Assembly (NCBI GenBank): GCA_963729875.1 | Contig: CAVSPR010000006.1 | Location: forward strand, 372,001 to 436,000 | Origin: DATBSL01 sp963729875 | GTDB lineage: Bacteria; Acidobacteriota; Vicinamibacteria; Fen-336 | Reading direction: 5' to 3' | Length of the DNA: 64,000 nt | In this document: positions 1 through 11,984 of the stretch, in pieces | Position numbering within the stretch: the first letter of the stretch is position 1 | Layout: each line of letters opens with the position of its first letter | Translations under genes and position numbers: made by a program | The notes under the pieces: generated by a model | The model's input: only the letters and a program-made list of their open reading frames with translations | Database searches by the model: none | Told to the model about the DNA's origin: nothing

Positions 1-631
1 CGGCGCCCGGACCGGGGGGCGCGAAGGCGGCGCCCCGTATGGCGTTCCAGAGGGCTTCGACCCCGTCCCCCTGCTCGGCGCTCACCGGCAGCACGGCGTG
101 CGCGCCGCGGCCGAGGCCGCGGGCGATCGACTCGACTCGCCGCTTCGCCTCGCCCCGGCCGAGCGCGTCGACCTTGTTGGCGGCGACGAGGAAGGGGAGC
201 CGGTGGTGCTCGAGCCAGGCCCGCAGCGTGAGGTCGCGTTCGTTCGGCTCGTGGCGGGCGTCCAGGATGAGCACGCACAGGCGGAGGGGATCGCGCCCCT
301 CGAGGTACGACACGGCGATGCCCTCGAAGCTCTCCCTGACCTCGCGGGAGGCCTTCGCGTAGCCGTAGCCGGGCAGGTCGACGAGGTAGAGTTCGCCTCG
401 GCCCTTCCCCCCGGGCTTCTCCGCCCCCGTGACCCGGAAGAAGTTCACGACGCGTGTCCGCCCGGGGTCGGAGGAGACGCGGGCGAGGCCCCTCACGCCG
501 GCCAGGGCGTTGAGCAGGCTGCTCTTGCCCACGTTCGACCGGCCGAGGAAGGCGACCTCGGGCAGGCCGTCGCGCGGGAACTGGCTGGGGGAGGTGGCGC
601 TCCCGGAGAAGGTCACTTTCTTGTGCTTCAA
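1..631 (-). CDS. engB: Ribosome biogenesis GTPase EngB/YsxC/YihA (partial, C-terminus off the left edge)
   Basis: Small TrmE-Era-EngA-EngB-type GTPase that assists large ribosomal subunit assembly in the cytoplasm. I translated this frame directly from the minus strand: the G1 P-loop GRSNVGKSS is at about residues 29-37, a DPGRTR switch-I segment follows, G3 is DLPGYGYAK and G4 is NKVD. A TTG start at 629-631 gives a 28-residue leader before the P-loop, matching the family; a GTG six codons further in is the alternative. There is no strong ribosome binding site before either. It follows lon in the same direction by 55 bases and is probably the last gene of that operon. The C-terminus is lost at the window edge. 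No frameshift is visible in this part. Confidence 0.9.
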   Translation of the reverse strand, partial: MKHKKVTFSGSATSPSQFPRDGLPEVAFLGRSNVGKSSLLNALAGVRGLARVSSDPGRTRVVNFFRVTGAEKPGGKGRGELYLVDLPGYGYAKASREVRESFEGIAVSYLEGRDPLRLCVLILDARHEPNERDLTLRAWLEHHRLPFLVAANKVDALGRGEAKRRVESIARGLGRGAHAVLPVSAEQGDGVEALWNAIRGAAFAPPGPGA

Positions 632-686
632 GAGATCGTCGTTGCCGGCGTGCGCCCTCGCGCGACGGGGGAGGGCGGCCTTCGCC

Positions 687-3095
<2,409 letters not shown>

Positions 3096-3174
3096 GGCCT
3101 CACTCCGCCCCGGGGGCGACGAAGGACGCCCTCCGCGGCGCCTTCAAAGGTAGCACGGCGCGGGCAGGGCCGCG

Positions 3175-4443
<1,269 letters not shown>

Positions 4444-4444
4444 G

Positions 4445-5057
4445 CTATCGCTCCCTGCGGCTGATGACCTGGTCGACGATGCCGTAGGCCTTCGCCTGCT
4501 CCGCGTCCATGATGAAGTCGCGGTCGGCGTCGGCGACGATCTTCTCGAGCGGCTGCTTGGTGTGCTCGGCCAGGATCTCGTTCAGCCGGTCCTTGATGCG
4601 CAGGATCTCCTTCGCCTGGATGGCGATGTCGGAGGCCTGGCCCTGGGCGCCGCCCCAGGGCTGGTGGATGAGGATGCGCGAGTTGGGCAGGGCGAAGCGC
4701 TTGCCCGTGCGTCCCCGCCGCGAGCAGCACCGCCCCCATCGACGCCGCCTGCCCGACGCAGATCGTCTGCACGTCGGGCCGGATGAGCTGCATCGTGTCG
4801 TAGATCGCGAGCCCGGCGGTGGTCGAGCCGCCCGGGCTGTTGATGTAGACGTGGATGTCCTTCTCCGGGTCCTCGGCCTCGAGGAAGAGGAGCTGGGCGA
4901 TGATCAGGTTGGCCACCATGTCGTCGACGGTCGTGCCGATGAAGACGATGTTGTCCTTCAGGAGGCGCGAGTAGATGTCGTACGCGCGCTCGCCGCGGGC
5001 CGTCTGCTCGACCACCATGGGGACGAGCGTGCCCGCGAACGTGTTGTGTGCACTCAT
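4445..5057 (-). CDS. clpP: ClpP protease subunit (one apparent frameshift)
   Basis: Serine protease forming the double heptameric chamber that works with ClpX. The catalytic serine lies in GQAASMGAVLL. After AAGTHG (near 4703) one extra base throws the frame; the next frame continues KRFALPNSRILIHQPWGG, carrying the catalytic histidine, and ends GIVDQVISRRER at the TAG at 4445-4447. The 613-base span is one base over 204 codons, as expected for a single insertion; the repaired length of 203 residues is typical. The ATG overlaps the repaired tig stop as ATGA, and clpX follows after one base. The order tig-clpP-clpX-lon is a widely conserved operon. Confidence 0.93.
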
Positions 5058-6332
5058 GTTAGCTCGATACTAGCATTGGACTTGAGCAAGTCAAGGGTCT
5101 TCTCCTCGCGGATGCGCGCGGCGAGCGCAGGCGAGCTCGCCCTCCTTCGCCATCTGCGCGCGGAGCGCCTCTTTCGACTTGCCGGCCCGCTCGGCGAGGC
5201 GGGCCACCTCGGCCCCGACCTCGGACTCCTGCGCCTCGATCCCCTCGCGGCGGGCGATCTCGTCGAGGAGCACGTCCGCCTTCGCCGCCTTCAGGGAGTC
5301 CTCGCGGGTCGACTCGCGGTACTCGCGCCAGTTCACCCCGACTTTGCGGGGGTCGATCCCCTGGTAGGCGAGGCCCCGGGCGATGTTCTCGGTCCGGGCG
5401 GTCATGTGCCGCTCGACGAGCGCCTCCGGCACCTCGAAGTCGGCCTTGGTCACGAGGGCCTCGACGAGCGCGCCCTTCACCTCGCGGTCGGCGCGGCGCT
5501 CCTCGGCGGCCTGGAGCTGCTCGCGGATCTTCTCGCGCAGGGCGGCGAGGCTGTCGAACTCACCGAGGTCCTTGGCGAGCTCGTCGTCGGCGGCGGGAAC
5601 CACCTTCTTCTTGATGCCCTTGAGGGTCACCGAGTAGCGGACGGTCTTGTTGGCGATCGCGGGCGCTGCGTCCGCGCCCCAGGCCACGTCGATGTCCCGC
5701 GCCTCCCCGAGGCTGAGGCCCTCGAGGCCCTTGTTCATGTCCGGGTGGTTGCCGGTGTTGCCGATCTCGATGAGAGCGTTCTCGTCGTGGCCGCCCTTGC
5801 CCCCGTCGAGCGGCTTCCAGGCGAGGTCGAGGAGCACGTAGTCGCCGGACTGCGTCGGGCGGGCCTCGTCCACGGGCTCGTACCGGGCCGCCTCCTCGCG
5901 GATGCGCTCGACCTCCTTGTCCACGTCCTCGTCGGCGACGCTCGGGCCCTTCGCGCTCACGCGCAGGCCCTTCCAGTCGGGCAGCTCGATGAGGGGCAGC
6001 GTCTCGAAGACGGCCTTGAAGCTCATCGGCTGGCCTTCCTCGAGCTTCACCTCCTCGACCTTCGGCGGAGCGAGCGGCTTGAGGCCCCGGCCGTCCAGCT
6101 CGTCGAAGACCACCTTGTTGACGATCGCCTCGGCCGCCTCCCCGAGGATCTCGCTGTGGAAGCGCTTCTTGACGACCTCGAGGGGCACCTTGCCGGGGCG
6201 GAAGCCCGGCAGCTTCACCTTGCGGGCGAGGTCGCGGGCGCGGGTGTCGATCTCCTGCTGGACCGTCTCCGGCTCCACCTCGAAGGTGAGCGCCTTGCGG
6301 ACCGACGATTCCTCGATGTAGTCGACTTTCAC
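5054..6332 (-). CDS. tig: Trigger factor, ribosome-associated chaperone and prolyl isomerase (one apparent C-terminal frameshift)
   Basis: Binds the ribosome exit tunnel and shelters nascent chains. The ribosome-binding tail loop motif appears as GFRPGKVPLEVVKKRF at about residues 44-59; the FKBP-like domain and the helical C-terminal arms follow. A GTG start at 6330-6332 (VKVDYIEES) with AGAGGA nearby is preferred to the longer upstream ATG, because trigger factors begin directly with this short beta segment. Near 5128-5135 one extra base shifts the frame; the repaired tail is RIREEKTLDLLKSNASIELT, ending at a TGA that overlaps the clpP ATG. The repaired length is about 425 residues, normal for the family. 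Confidence 0.92.
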
Positions 6333-6450
6333 TGGATTCCTCTTGGGCTCGGAGGCCGCGATGACGCGGCTTGGGAACGTGCCGGCAACGGACAAGGATA
6401 GCACGGCGGGGGAGGCCGCCCCGCGCGGTGCGGTAGACTAGCCTCGCCAC

Positions 6451-6533
6451 GCGGAAGTGGCGGAACGGCAGACGCGCACGCCTTAGGAGCGTGTGCCCGA
6501 GAGGGCGTGGGGGTTCGACTCCCCCCTTCCGCA
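6451..6533 (+). tRNA. tRNA-Leu (anticodon TAG)
   Basis: The acceptor arms GCGGAAG and CTTCCGC pair perfectly, with discriminator A at 6533. The anticodon stem CACGC/GCGTG encloses loop CTTAGGA, giving anticodon TAG for CUA codons. A long variable arm, as in class II tRNAs, and a GGTTCGACTCC T-arm are present. CCA is not encoded. It sits between divergent tig and pheA, about 50 bases before the pheA start. Confidence 0.95.
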
Positions 6534-6581
6534 GACCCGGGACTTCGTCCTCTATACTTGGCCCTTTCCAGAGGGCCCGAC

Positions 6582-7427
6582 ATGACGAGCGAGAAGCCGT
6601 TGACGGTGGCCATCCAGGGGGAACGGGGGGCGTTCAGCCACCAGGCGGCGATAGCGTCGCTCGGCGGCGGCATCGAGGTCTTGCCGCGGGCTACCTTCGA
6701 CGAGCTGTTCGACTCGGTCGTCGAGAGCAAGGCCGACCGCGCGCTCGTCCCCATCGAGAACTCCCTCCACGGCTCGATCCACGAGAACTACGACCGGCTG
6801 AAGAGCCGGCCGCTGCACATCGTGGGGGAGACGCAGCTGCGGATCCGGCAGTGCCTGATCGCCCGGCCGGGCGCGTCGGTGGCGATGATCCGCCGCGTGG
6901 CCTCGCACCCGGTGGCCCTCGCCCAGTGCCGGCGCTTCTTCGCGGAGCGGCCGCAGGTCGAGGCGGTGACGGCCTACGACACCGCCGGGGCGGTGCAGGA
7001 CCTCATGAAGGGCGGCCTCGCCACGCAGGGGGCGATCGCCTCGCGGCTCGCCGCCGAGCTCTACGGGGCCCAGGTGCTGCTCGAGGGCATCGAGGACGAC
7101 CCCGAGAACTACACGCGGTTTCTCCTCCTCGCGCGGGAGGCGGGGGAGATCGAAGCCGCGACAAAGACCTCCATCGTCTTCGTCCTCGACAACAAGCCGG
7201 GGGCCCTCCACCGCGCTCTCGGCGTCTTCGCCTCCCGGAACGTGGACCTGTGCAAGCTGGAGTCCCGCCCCCTGCGCGGCCACCCCTGGGAGTACGCCTT
7301 CTACCTCGACGTGCTGGGCGACCCGCGGGGCGTGGCTGGCGAGGCCATCGAGGAGCTGGGCCGGAGCTGCCGCGAGCTGCGCATCCTCGGCTCCTACCCG
7401 GAGGGGCTCAGTCGCAACGGGGCGTGA
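6582..7427 (+). CDS. pheA: Prephenate dehydratase with C-terminal ACT domain
   Basis: Converts prephenate to phenylpyruvate in phenylalanine synthesis. The dehydratase domain (about residues 7-185) begins VAIQGERGAFSHQAA and ends with the conserved TRF motif in NYTRFLLLAR. An ACT domain (about 195-275) carries NKPGALHRAL and the ESRP motif that binds phenylalanine for feedback inhibition. At 281 residues it is a stand-alone PDT-ACT enzyme with no chorismate mutase domain. The ATG has GAGGG about 7 bases upstream. It is monocistronic, convergent with the next gene, and followed by a G-rich repeat and a strong hairpin. Confidence 0.95.
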   Translation: MTSEKPLTVAIQGERGAFSHQAAIASLGGGIEVLPRATFDELFDSVVESKADRALVPIENSLHGSIHENYDRLKSRPLHIVGETQLRIRQCLIARPGASVAMIRRVASHPVALAQCRRFFAERPQVEAVTAYDTAGAVQDLMKGGLATQGAIASRLAAELYGAQVLLEGIEDDPENYTRFLLLAREAGEIEAATKTSIVFVLDNKPGALHRALGVFASRNVDLCKLESRPLRGHPWEYAFYLDVLGDPRGVAGEAIEELGRSCRELRILGSYPEGLSRNGA

Positions 7428-7432
7428 CGGAC

Positions 7433-7459
7433 GGGGACGGGGACCGGGACGGGGACGGG
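7433..7459 (+). repeat. G-rich direct repeat with G-quadruplex pattern
   Basis: Five runs of three or four G (7433-7436, 7439-7442, 7446-7448, 7451-7454, 7457-7459) are separated by 2-3 base loops, from repeats of GGGGAC. This fits the usual G-quadruplex pattern on the plus strand, starting 6 bases after the pheA stop. A second short repeat (ACGGACA units, about 7483-7509) follows. Confidence 0.6.
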
Positions 7460-7537
7460 CTGGCTTTCCTCGGGGCCCTGCGGGACGGATAACGGACAAC
7501 GGACAACGGAAAGATGGGCCAACGGATCGGCCAGAGA

Positions 7538-7570
7538 GTCCCGCGGCGCGCGGGACGGGCGCCGCGGGAC
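7538..7570. terminator. Perfect 12-bp inverted repeat between convergent genes
   Basis: GTCCCGCGGCGC (7538-7549) and GCGCCGCGGGAC (7559-7570) are exact reverse complements around a 9-base loop. The right arm touches the stop codon of the minus-strand gene. There is no U-tract on either side, so it is terminator-like rather than a canonical intrinsic terminator. It could end both convergent transcripts. Confidence 0.55.
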
Positions 7571-8601
7571 TAGCGGATGTGCAGCTTGTCCTTGACGAGC
7601 TTGCCGTCCTTCGTCCGGCAGCGGAACCAGGACGAGACGTCGTTCATGGAGACCCAGCGGCGCTCTTCCTTGCGGTAGTGCCAGTCCTTCTCCACCTGGT
7701 AGAAGACCTGGGTGCCCTTTGCCTCGAGGATGTTCGTGATCTCGTTGTCGTGGTGGTTCTCCTCGTCGTAGTCGGTGATCGCCCGCTGGCCCATCTCCGA
7801 GTAGAGGAGGTTCAGCTCCTGCAGGAGCGCGTCGAGGTCGGCCGGGATGTCCTGGACGTCGAGGCCGAGACGGCGCGCCTCGCGGCTCGTGATCGGGTAC
7901 TGGTGGGCGGGGTAGGAGGAGTTGAGGCGGCGGGCGATGCGCTCGGCCTTGCGCGTGTCCTTCATGTGGTAGCCGAGGATCTCGCGGCAGAGCATCAGCG
8001 AGAGGCTGCTCGCGCGGTCGAGGGCGCCGATGACGAGCGGGTGCAGGTACTTGTAGAGCTCCTGGTAGGGGTTCACCCCGTCGCCCCGCCGGCCCACGAT
8101 CTCCCGCCACAGCCGGATCACGCGGTCCACCTCGTCGTTGCTCACCGGGACGAGCTGGTTCGTGTGGTCGAGGGGCGAGAGGTCGTGCTCGAGGGACGTG
8201 TCGACCGCGGTGAGGTACGAGAGCGGGCCCATCTGGATGGTGTCGGCGCCGAGGGCGAGCATGGTCGCGGCCGAGGCGCAGTTGAGCGGGGCGAGGACGG
8301 TGAGCCGGCCCGCGTAGCGGCGGAGGAGGTGGACGAGCCGCAGCGCGGCCATCCCGCTGCCCCCGTCCGACTTCACGAGGAGGGCGATCCGCTGCTGTCG
8401 GCCGCGGGACTCGAGGAGGGCGTGGAGCGCGCTCACGTCGTTGTCGCACACGGAGCCGCTCGTGGACATCCAGTACGTGATGAACGTCCCGCTCACCTTC
8501 TTCTGGATGCGCTCGAGGAGGGCCTGGGTCTTCTCGAAGAGAAGGGGAGCGGTCTTCACGCGGACGCGGCGGGCACGGGGGAGGGTCTTTCGCGATGGCA
8601 T
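7570..8601 (-). CDS. ClpP-fold serine peptidase, SDH (serine dehydrogenase proteinase) family
   Basis: 343 residues resembling the SDH_sah family of SppA/ClpP-like peptidases. The crotonase-like core runs about residues 50-200: IALLVKSDGGSGMAALRLV forms the oxyanion-side strand, and NCASAATMLALGAD carries the probable nucleophilic serine, as in SppA. A second block, LGYHMKDTRKAERIARRLN, matches the family's helical tail. There is no signal peptide or membrane segment, so it is likely cytoplasmic or membrane-associated through a partner. The substrate is unknown. It ends at the strong hairpin shared with pheA. The family call is confident; the activity is inference. Confidence 0.8.
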   Translation of the reverse strand: MPSRKTLPRARRVRVKTAPLLFEKTQALLERIQKKVSGTFITYWMSTSGSVCDNDVSALHALLESRGRQQRIALLVKSDGGSGMAALRLVHLLRRYAGRLTVLAPLNCASAATMLALGADTIQMGPLSYLTAVDTSLEHDLSPLDHTNQLVPVSNDEVDRVIRLWREIVGRRGDGVNPYQELYKYLHPLVIGALDRASSLSLMLCREILGYHMKDTRKAERIARRLNSSYPAHQYPITSREARRLGLDVQDIPADLDALLQELNLLYSEMGQRAITDYDEENHHDNEITNILEAKGTQVFYQVEKDWHYRKEERRWVSMNDVSSWFRCRTKDGKLVKDKLHIR

Positions 8602-8629
8602 GACCGCAGATTACATCACCCGGCCGGGG

Positions 8630-9289
8630 TCAGGCCGGGGTCAGGCAGGCCGGGTCGTCGAAGGCCGGGTTGTTGACCGCGCTCGTGACGGGATAAGCGG
8701 TCATCGCGTCGGCCGGGAAGGGCCGGAGAAGGGGGCGCACCTCGGCCGGGACGGTCACTCCGGGGTCGAGCCAGCGCGCGTAGTCGGCGGGGTCGAGGAT
8801 GACCGGCATGCGGTCGTGGATGGGTCGCGCGAGGTCGTTGGGCTCGGTCGTGAGGATCGTGCACGTGGGCGAACCTCCGGCGGCGGGCGCCGGCTCCCAC
8901 AGGCCGGCGAGGCCGAACACGCGGCCGCTGGCGAGCCGGATGACCCACGGCTGCCGCCTCCTGGCGTCCAGCTTCTGCCACTCGTAGAAGCCGGTCGCGG
9001 GGATGAGGCACCGGCGGCGGAGGAAGGCTTCGCGGAAGGACGCCTTCTCCCACGCGGTCTCGGACCGCGCGTTGATGAAGCCCCTCTCGCCGCCGAGCGA
9101 GGTGCGGGGCACGAGGCCCCAGGTCAAGATCGCCAGGCCACGTCGTGCCGTCTTCGGTTGGATCCCCACGACCGCGATGGGCTGGGTCGGGGCGATGTTG
9201 TAGCGGGGGGCGAGCCCGGGGGCCTCGTCGAGGTCGAAGGCCTCCGCGACCTCCTCGCCCGACGCCGTCTGGTTGAACCGGCCGCACAT
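8630..9289 (-). CDS. SOS response-associated peptidase (SRAP/YedK/HMCES family)
   Basis: 219 residues beginning MCGRFNQ. Cys2, exposed after Met removal, forms a thiazolidine crosslink with abasic sites in single-stranded DNA in this family, protecting them at forks. The other active-site elements are visible: the conserved Asn in RYNIAPTQP and the glutamate in GFYEWQ, and the histidine in HDRMPVIL. GAGG precedes the ATG. It reads away from folE, with only 35 bases between the two start codons. The last codons include two copies of an 11-base tandem repeat. No LexA-type operator is obvious in the short spacer. Confidence 0.93.
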   Translation of the reverse strand: MCGRFNQTASGEEVAEAFDLDEAPGLAPRYNIAPTQPIAVVGIQPKTARRGLAILTWGLVPRTSLGGERGFINARSETAWEKASFREAFLRRRCLIPATGFYEWQKLDARRRQPWVIRLASGRVFGLAGLWEPAPAAGGSPTCTILTTEPNDLARPIHDRMPVILDPADYARWLDPGVTVPAEVRPLLRPFPADAMTAYPVTSAVNNPAFDDPACLTPA

Positions 9290-9324
9290 GGCCTCATGTT
9301 AGGCTCGTTTCCCGAGGGGAGCAC

Positions 9325-10068
9325 ATGCCGAGTGAGACGCGGACGGGTCCGAAGCCGGTCGAGCGCGAGCAGGGGGTCGAAGCCGGCGGCACCCCGGTGG
9401 CGGACCGCATCCGCGAGCGCATCCGCAAGGCCCGCGCCCGGTTCCACGCGAACGACAACATCGCCGCGTACATCGAGGAGGGGGAGCTCGACGAGCTGCG
9501 CCTCGAGGTGGCGGGCAAGATGGAAGACGTGCTGCGGGCGCTGGTGATCGACACGGAGAGCGACCACAACACGCAGGGCACGGCCCGGCGCGTGGCCAAG
9601 ATGTACCTCATGGAGGTGTTCGGCGGGCGGTACGCGGCGCAGCCCCCGGTCACCGAGTTCCCGAACGTGCGGCACTTGAGCGAGCTCATGATCGTGGGCC
9701 CGGTGACGTTGCGCAGCGCCTGCTCGCACCACCTGTGCCCGATCATCGGGCGGGTCTGGGTCGGGGTGATGCCGAACGAGCACTCGGCGCTGATCGGCCT
9801 CTCGAAGTACGCGCGCCTCGTGGAGTGGGTGATGACCCGGCCGCAGATCCAGGAGGAGGCGGTCACCCAGCTCGCCGACCTCCTGCAGGACAAGATGCAG
9901 CCGGACGGCCTCGCGATCGTGATGGAGGCCGACCACTACTGCATGCAGTGGCGCGGGGTGAAGGACATGGACTCCAAGATGACCAACAGCATCATGCGCG
10001 GCTCCTTCCTCAAGAACCCCGACCTGCGCAAGGAGTTCCTCTCGCTGCTGACGGACCGGAAGGACTAG
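9325..10068 (+). CDS. folE: GTP cyclohydrolase I (type IA)
   Basis: Makes 7,8-dihydroneopterin triphosphate from GTP, the first step towards tetrahydrofolate and other pterins. The zinc and catalytic core is clear: SACSHHLCPIIGRVWVGVM supplies Cys and His ligands, and EADHYCMQWRGVKD gives the second Cys block. KYARLVEW, TRPQIQEE and the final MRGSF block are family-typical. The protein has 247 residues, including an arginine-rich N-terminal extension of about 60 residues before the catalytic domain. The ATG has GGGGAG about 4 bases upstream. A BLUF photoreceptor gene follows 11 bases later, so they are probably co-transcribed. Confidence 0.95.
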   Translation: MPSETRTGPKPVEREQGVEAGGTPVADRIRERIRKARARFHANDNIAAYIEEGELDELRLEVAGKMEDVLRALVIDTESDHNTQGTARRVAKMYLMEVFGGRYAAQPPVTEFPNVRHLSELMIVGPVTLRSACSHHLCPIIGRVWVGVMPNEHSALIGLSKYARLVEWVMTRPQIQEEAVTQLADLLQDKMQPDGLAIVMEADHYCMQWRGVKDMDSKMTNSIMRGSFLKNPDLRKEFLSLLTDRKD

Positions 10069-10079
10069 GGCTGAAACAC

Positions 10080-10520
10080 ATGCTGGTACGCCTGCTTTAC
10101 GCGAGCCGCACCACCACCCAGATCGACGAGGCGCTCGTCGCCTCGATCCTCGAGCGGTCCCGGACGTACAACCTCGAGCACGGCATCACGGGCATCCTGT
10201 GCACCTCCTCGCCGGGCAACGTCTTCCTGCAGCTGCTCGAAGGAGGGCGCGCCGCGGTCAACGCGCTCTACGGGAACATCGTGCGCGACGCGCGGCACAC
10301 CGACATCACGCTCCTCGACTACGCCGAGATATCCGAGCGGCGCTTCGCGAGCTGGCGCATGGGGCGCGTGAACATGAACCGGATCAACCAGGGGAGCATC
10401 CTGCGGTTCTCGGAGAGCGCGGCGTTCGACCCGTTCACCATGTCGGGGGCGACGGCCCTGGCGCTCCTCGAGGAGCTGACGAGCACCGCGTCGATCGTCG
10501 GGAGCGACGGCGGGGCCTAG
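10080..10520 (+). CDS. Short BLUF-domain blue-light (FAD) sensor
   Basis: 146 residues made almost entirely of one BLUF domain. The photochemical residues are present: Tyr7 in LLYASR, Asn31 in TYNLEHGITG, Gln51 in FLQLLEGG, and Trp92/Met94 in FASWRMG. BLUF domains bind FAD and rearrange the Tyr-Gln hydrogen bonds in blue light. There is no fused output domain; about 45 residues follow the core, as in short BLUF proteins such as PixD, which act by binding partners. It lies 11 bases downstream of folE and its last bases overlap the end of the convergent radical SAM gene. The partner protein is not evident here. Confidence 0.9.
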   Translation: MLVRLLYASRTTTQIDEALVASILERSRTYNLEHGITGILCTSSPGNVFLQLLEGGRAAVNALYGNIVRDARHTDITLLDYAEISERRFASWRMGRVNMNRINQGSILRFSESAAFDPFTMSGATALALLEELTSTASIVGSDGGA

Positions 10521-11596
10521 CCCCCGCCTTCGTCTCCCGGCCCCTGCCGCGCGACGGCCCCCGCGCACGACGAGCCCGCTCCGGCGGTGCAGCCGAAGCA
10601 GTGGCGGTCGGTCACGATGCGGCGGGGGAGGGCCACCCCTGCCTGGAGCAGCGCGCCGAGGGTCCGGGGTGAGCCGTGGTTCGCGGGCATCTCGAGCATC
10701 TGGTTGAAGTCGCAGTCGTACAGGGTGCCGTCCCACCCGACGGACAGGTACGTCCGGCACATCACGCCGTCGGCCGCGCTCGGGTTGAACGAGGCCACCA
10801 GCATGTCCATGTAGCGGCCGAGTTTGCCGGTCCGGTCGAGGTGCTCGAGGAAGCGGCTGATCGGCATGTTCGTGATCACGTACAGGTGGTCGAAGACGAC
10901 GCCGTGTCGCAGCTGGAGCTCGCGCTTGTAGTCCCGCTCGAGCGAGGCCTGGTCGCCGGGAAGGAAGGCCCCGACGGGGTTGTGGACGAGGTTGAGGACC
11001 AGGCCGTTGCCCTTCCCGTAGCCCGCCTCGTTGAGCAGGCGCAAGGCCCCGAGGCTCTTCGCGAAGACACCGTCCCCGCGCTGGGCGTCGGTTCCGGACG
11101 CGCGGAACGAGGGCAGCGACGCCGTCACCTCGACCTGGTGGCTTGCGAGAAAGCGAACGAGGCCCCGCTCGGACGGAAGGAGCAGGACCGAGAGGTTGCA
11201 GCGGTCGATCACGCGCCGGCCGAGGGCCCGGCCCTGCTCCACGAGGAAGCGGAACTCGGGGTTCAGCTCGGGAGCCCCGCCCGTGATGTCGAGCGTCGTC
11301 ATGCCGGGGTGACGGCGGAGCAGCTCCACCACGTGCTCGGCGGTCTCGCGGCTCATCACCTCGCGGCGGTCGGGCCCGGCGTCCACGTGGCAGTGGGCGC
11401 AGGCCTGGTTGCAGAGCTTGCCCACGTTGACCTGCAGGACCTCGACGGCATGAGCCTCGAGGGGCCCCCGGCCATGGCGGGCCAGGACCTCCTCGAACGC
11501 GGGGGCGCCGGTGCCGGCGAGGGCCGTCGCCTGCGCCAGAGGCGCCGCCAGCTCGTGGCCACGAGCCTTCAGGGAGAGGACGGGGAGGGACCGCAT
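10517..11596 (-). CDS. Arsenosugar biosynthesis-type radical SAM protein (ArsS-like)
   Basis: The N-terminal radical SAM domain has the cluster motif CNQACAHC (CxxxCxxC), followed by DITGGAPELNPEFRFLVEQ. The C-terminal region with MCRTYLSVGWDGTLYDCDF and a final Cys-rich CFGCTAGAGSSC is the ArsS/DUF3641-type tail. In other bacteria ArsS attaches the 5'-deoxyadenosyl group of SAM to dimethylarsenite on the way to arsenosugars. ATG 11596 gives 359 residues; a GGGAGG directly abuts it, which is closer than ideal, so the start may be slightly different. It is encoded 5 bases after its peroxidase-like partner. No arsM is visible in this window. Confidence 0.85.
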   Translation of the reverse strand: MRSLPVLSLKARGHELAAPLAQATALAGTGAPAFEEVLARHGRGPLEAHAVEVLQVNVGKLCNQACAHCHVDAGPDRREVMSRETAEHVVELLRRHPGMTTLDITGGAPELNPEFRFLVEQGRALGRRVIDRCNLSVLLLPSERGLVRFLASHQVEVTASLPSFRASGTDAQRGDGVFAKSLGALRLLNEAGYGKGNGLVLNLVHNPVGAFLPGDQASLERDYKRELQLRHGVVFDHLYVITNMPISRFLEHLDRTGKLGRYMDMLVASFNPSAADGVMCRTYLSVGWDGTLYDCDFNQMLEMPANHGSPRTLGALLQAGVALPRRIVTDRHCFGCTAGAGSSCAGAVARQGPGDEGGG

Positions 11597-11601
11597 CCTC
11601 C

Positions 11602-11937
11602 CTACATCCCGAGCTTGTCGGCCACGTTGCGCATCTGCACGCCGTGGACGAGGCTGGCCCCGCCCCGGATGGCGCAGGCCACGTGCACGGCCTCCGTCAT
11701 CTGCTCCCGGTCCGACCCGTTCTGCAAGGCGGCCTGGGTGTAGGCGTCGATGCAATAGGGGCACTGCACGGCGTGGGCGACGCCGAGGGCGATCAGGGCC
11801 TTCTCCCGGGCGGTGAGGGCGCCGTCCGCGAAGACCGCGTTGTAATAGTCGAGGAACTTGGCCCAGAGCTCGGGGCGGTCCTTGCCCATCTCGCCGAAGC
11901 GAGTGAGGTCGTGGGGGCAGTAGTAGGTTTCCGCCAT
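11602..11937 (-). CDS. Arsenosugar biosynthesis-associated peroxidase-like protein (AhpD/CMD fold)
   Basis: 111-residue carboxymuconolactone-decarboxylase-like protein. The AhpD-type redox pair is in VQCPYCIDAYTQAAL (CPYC at about residues 59-62), with the downstream GGASLVHG segment. Such small proteins accompany ArsS in many genomes. The present order (peroxidase-like, then ArsS, same strand, 5-base gap) supports the assignment of both. The chemical role in the pathway is not established; a disulfide or thiol-peroxide function is inferred from the motif. Confidence 0.85.
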   Translation of the reverse strand: MAETYYCPHDLTRFGEMGKDRPELWAKFLDYYNAVFADGALTAREKALIALGVAHAVQCPYCIDAYTQAALQNGSDREQMTEAVHVACAIRGGASLVHGVQMRNVADKLGM

Positions 11938-11984
11938 GGAGCCATCTTACCGTCTTGCCGAGGGAGGTTCCCGGCCGGCGTGCC

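Noticed and set aside
8622..8643. Two-copy 11-base tandem repeat (GGCCGGGGTCA) at the end of the SRAP gene
   Set aside because: Only two copies in GC-rich DNA; too little to claim function.
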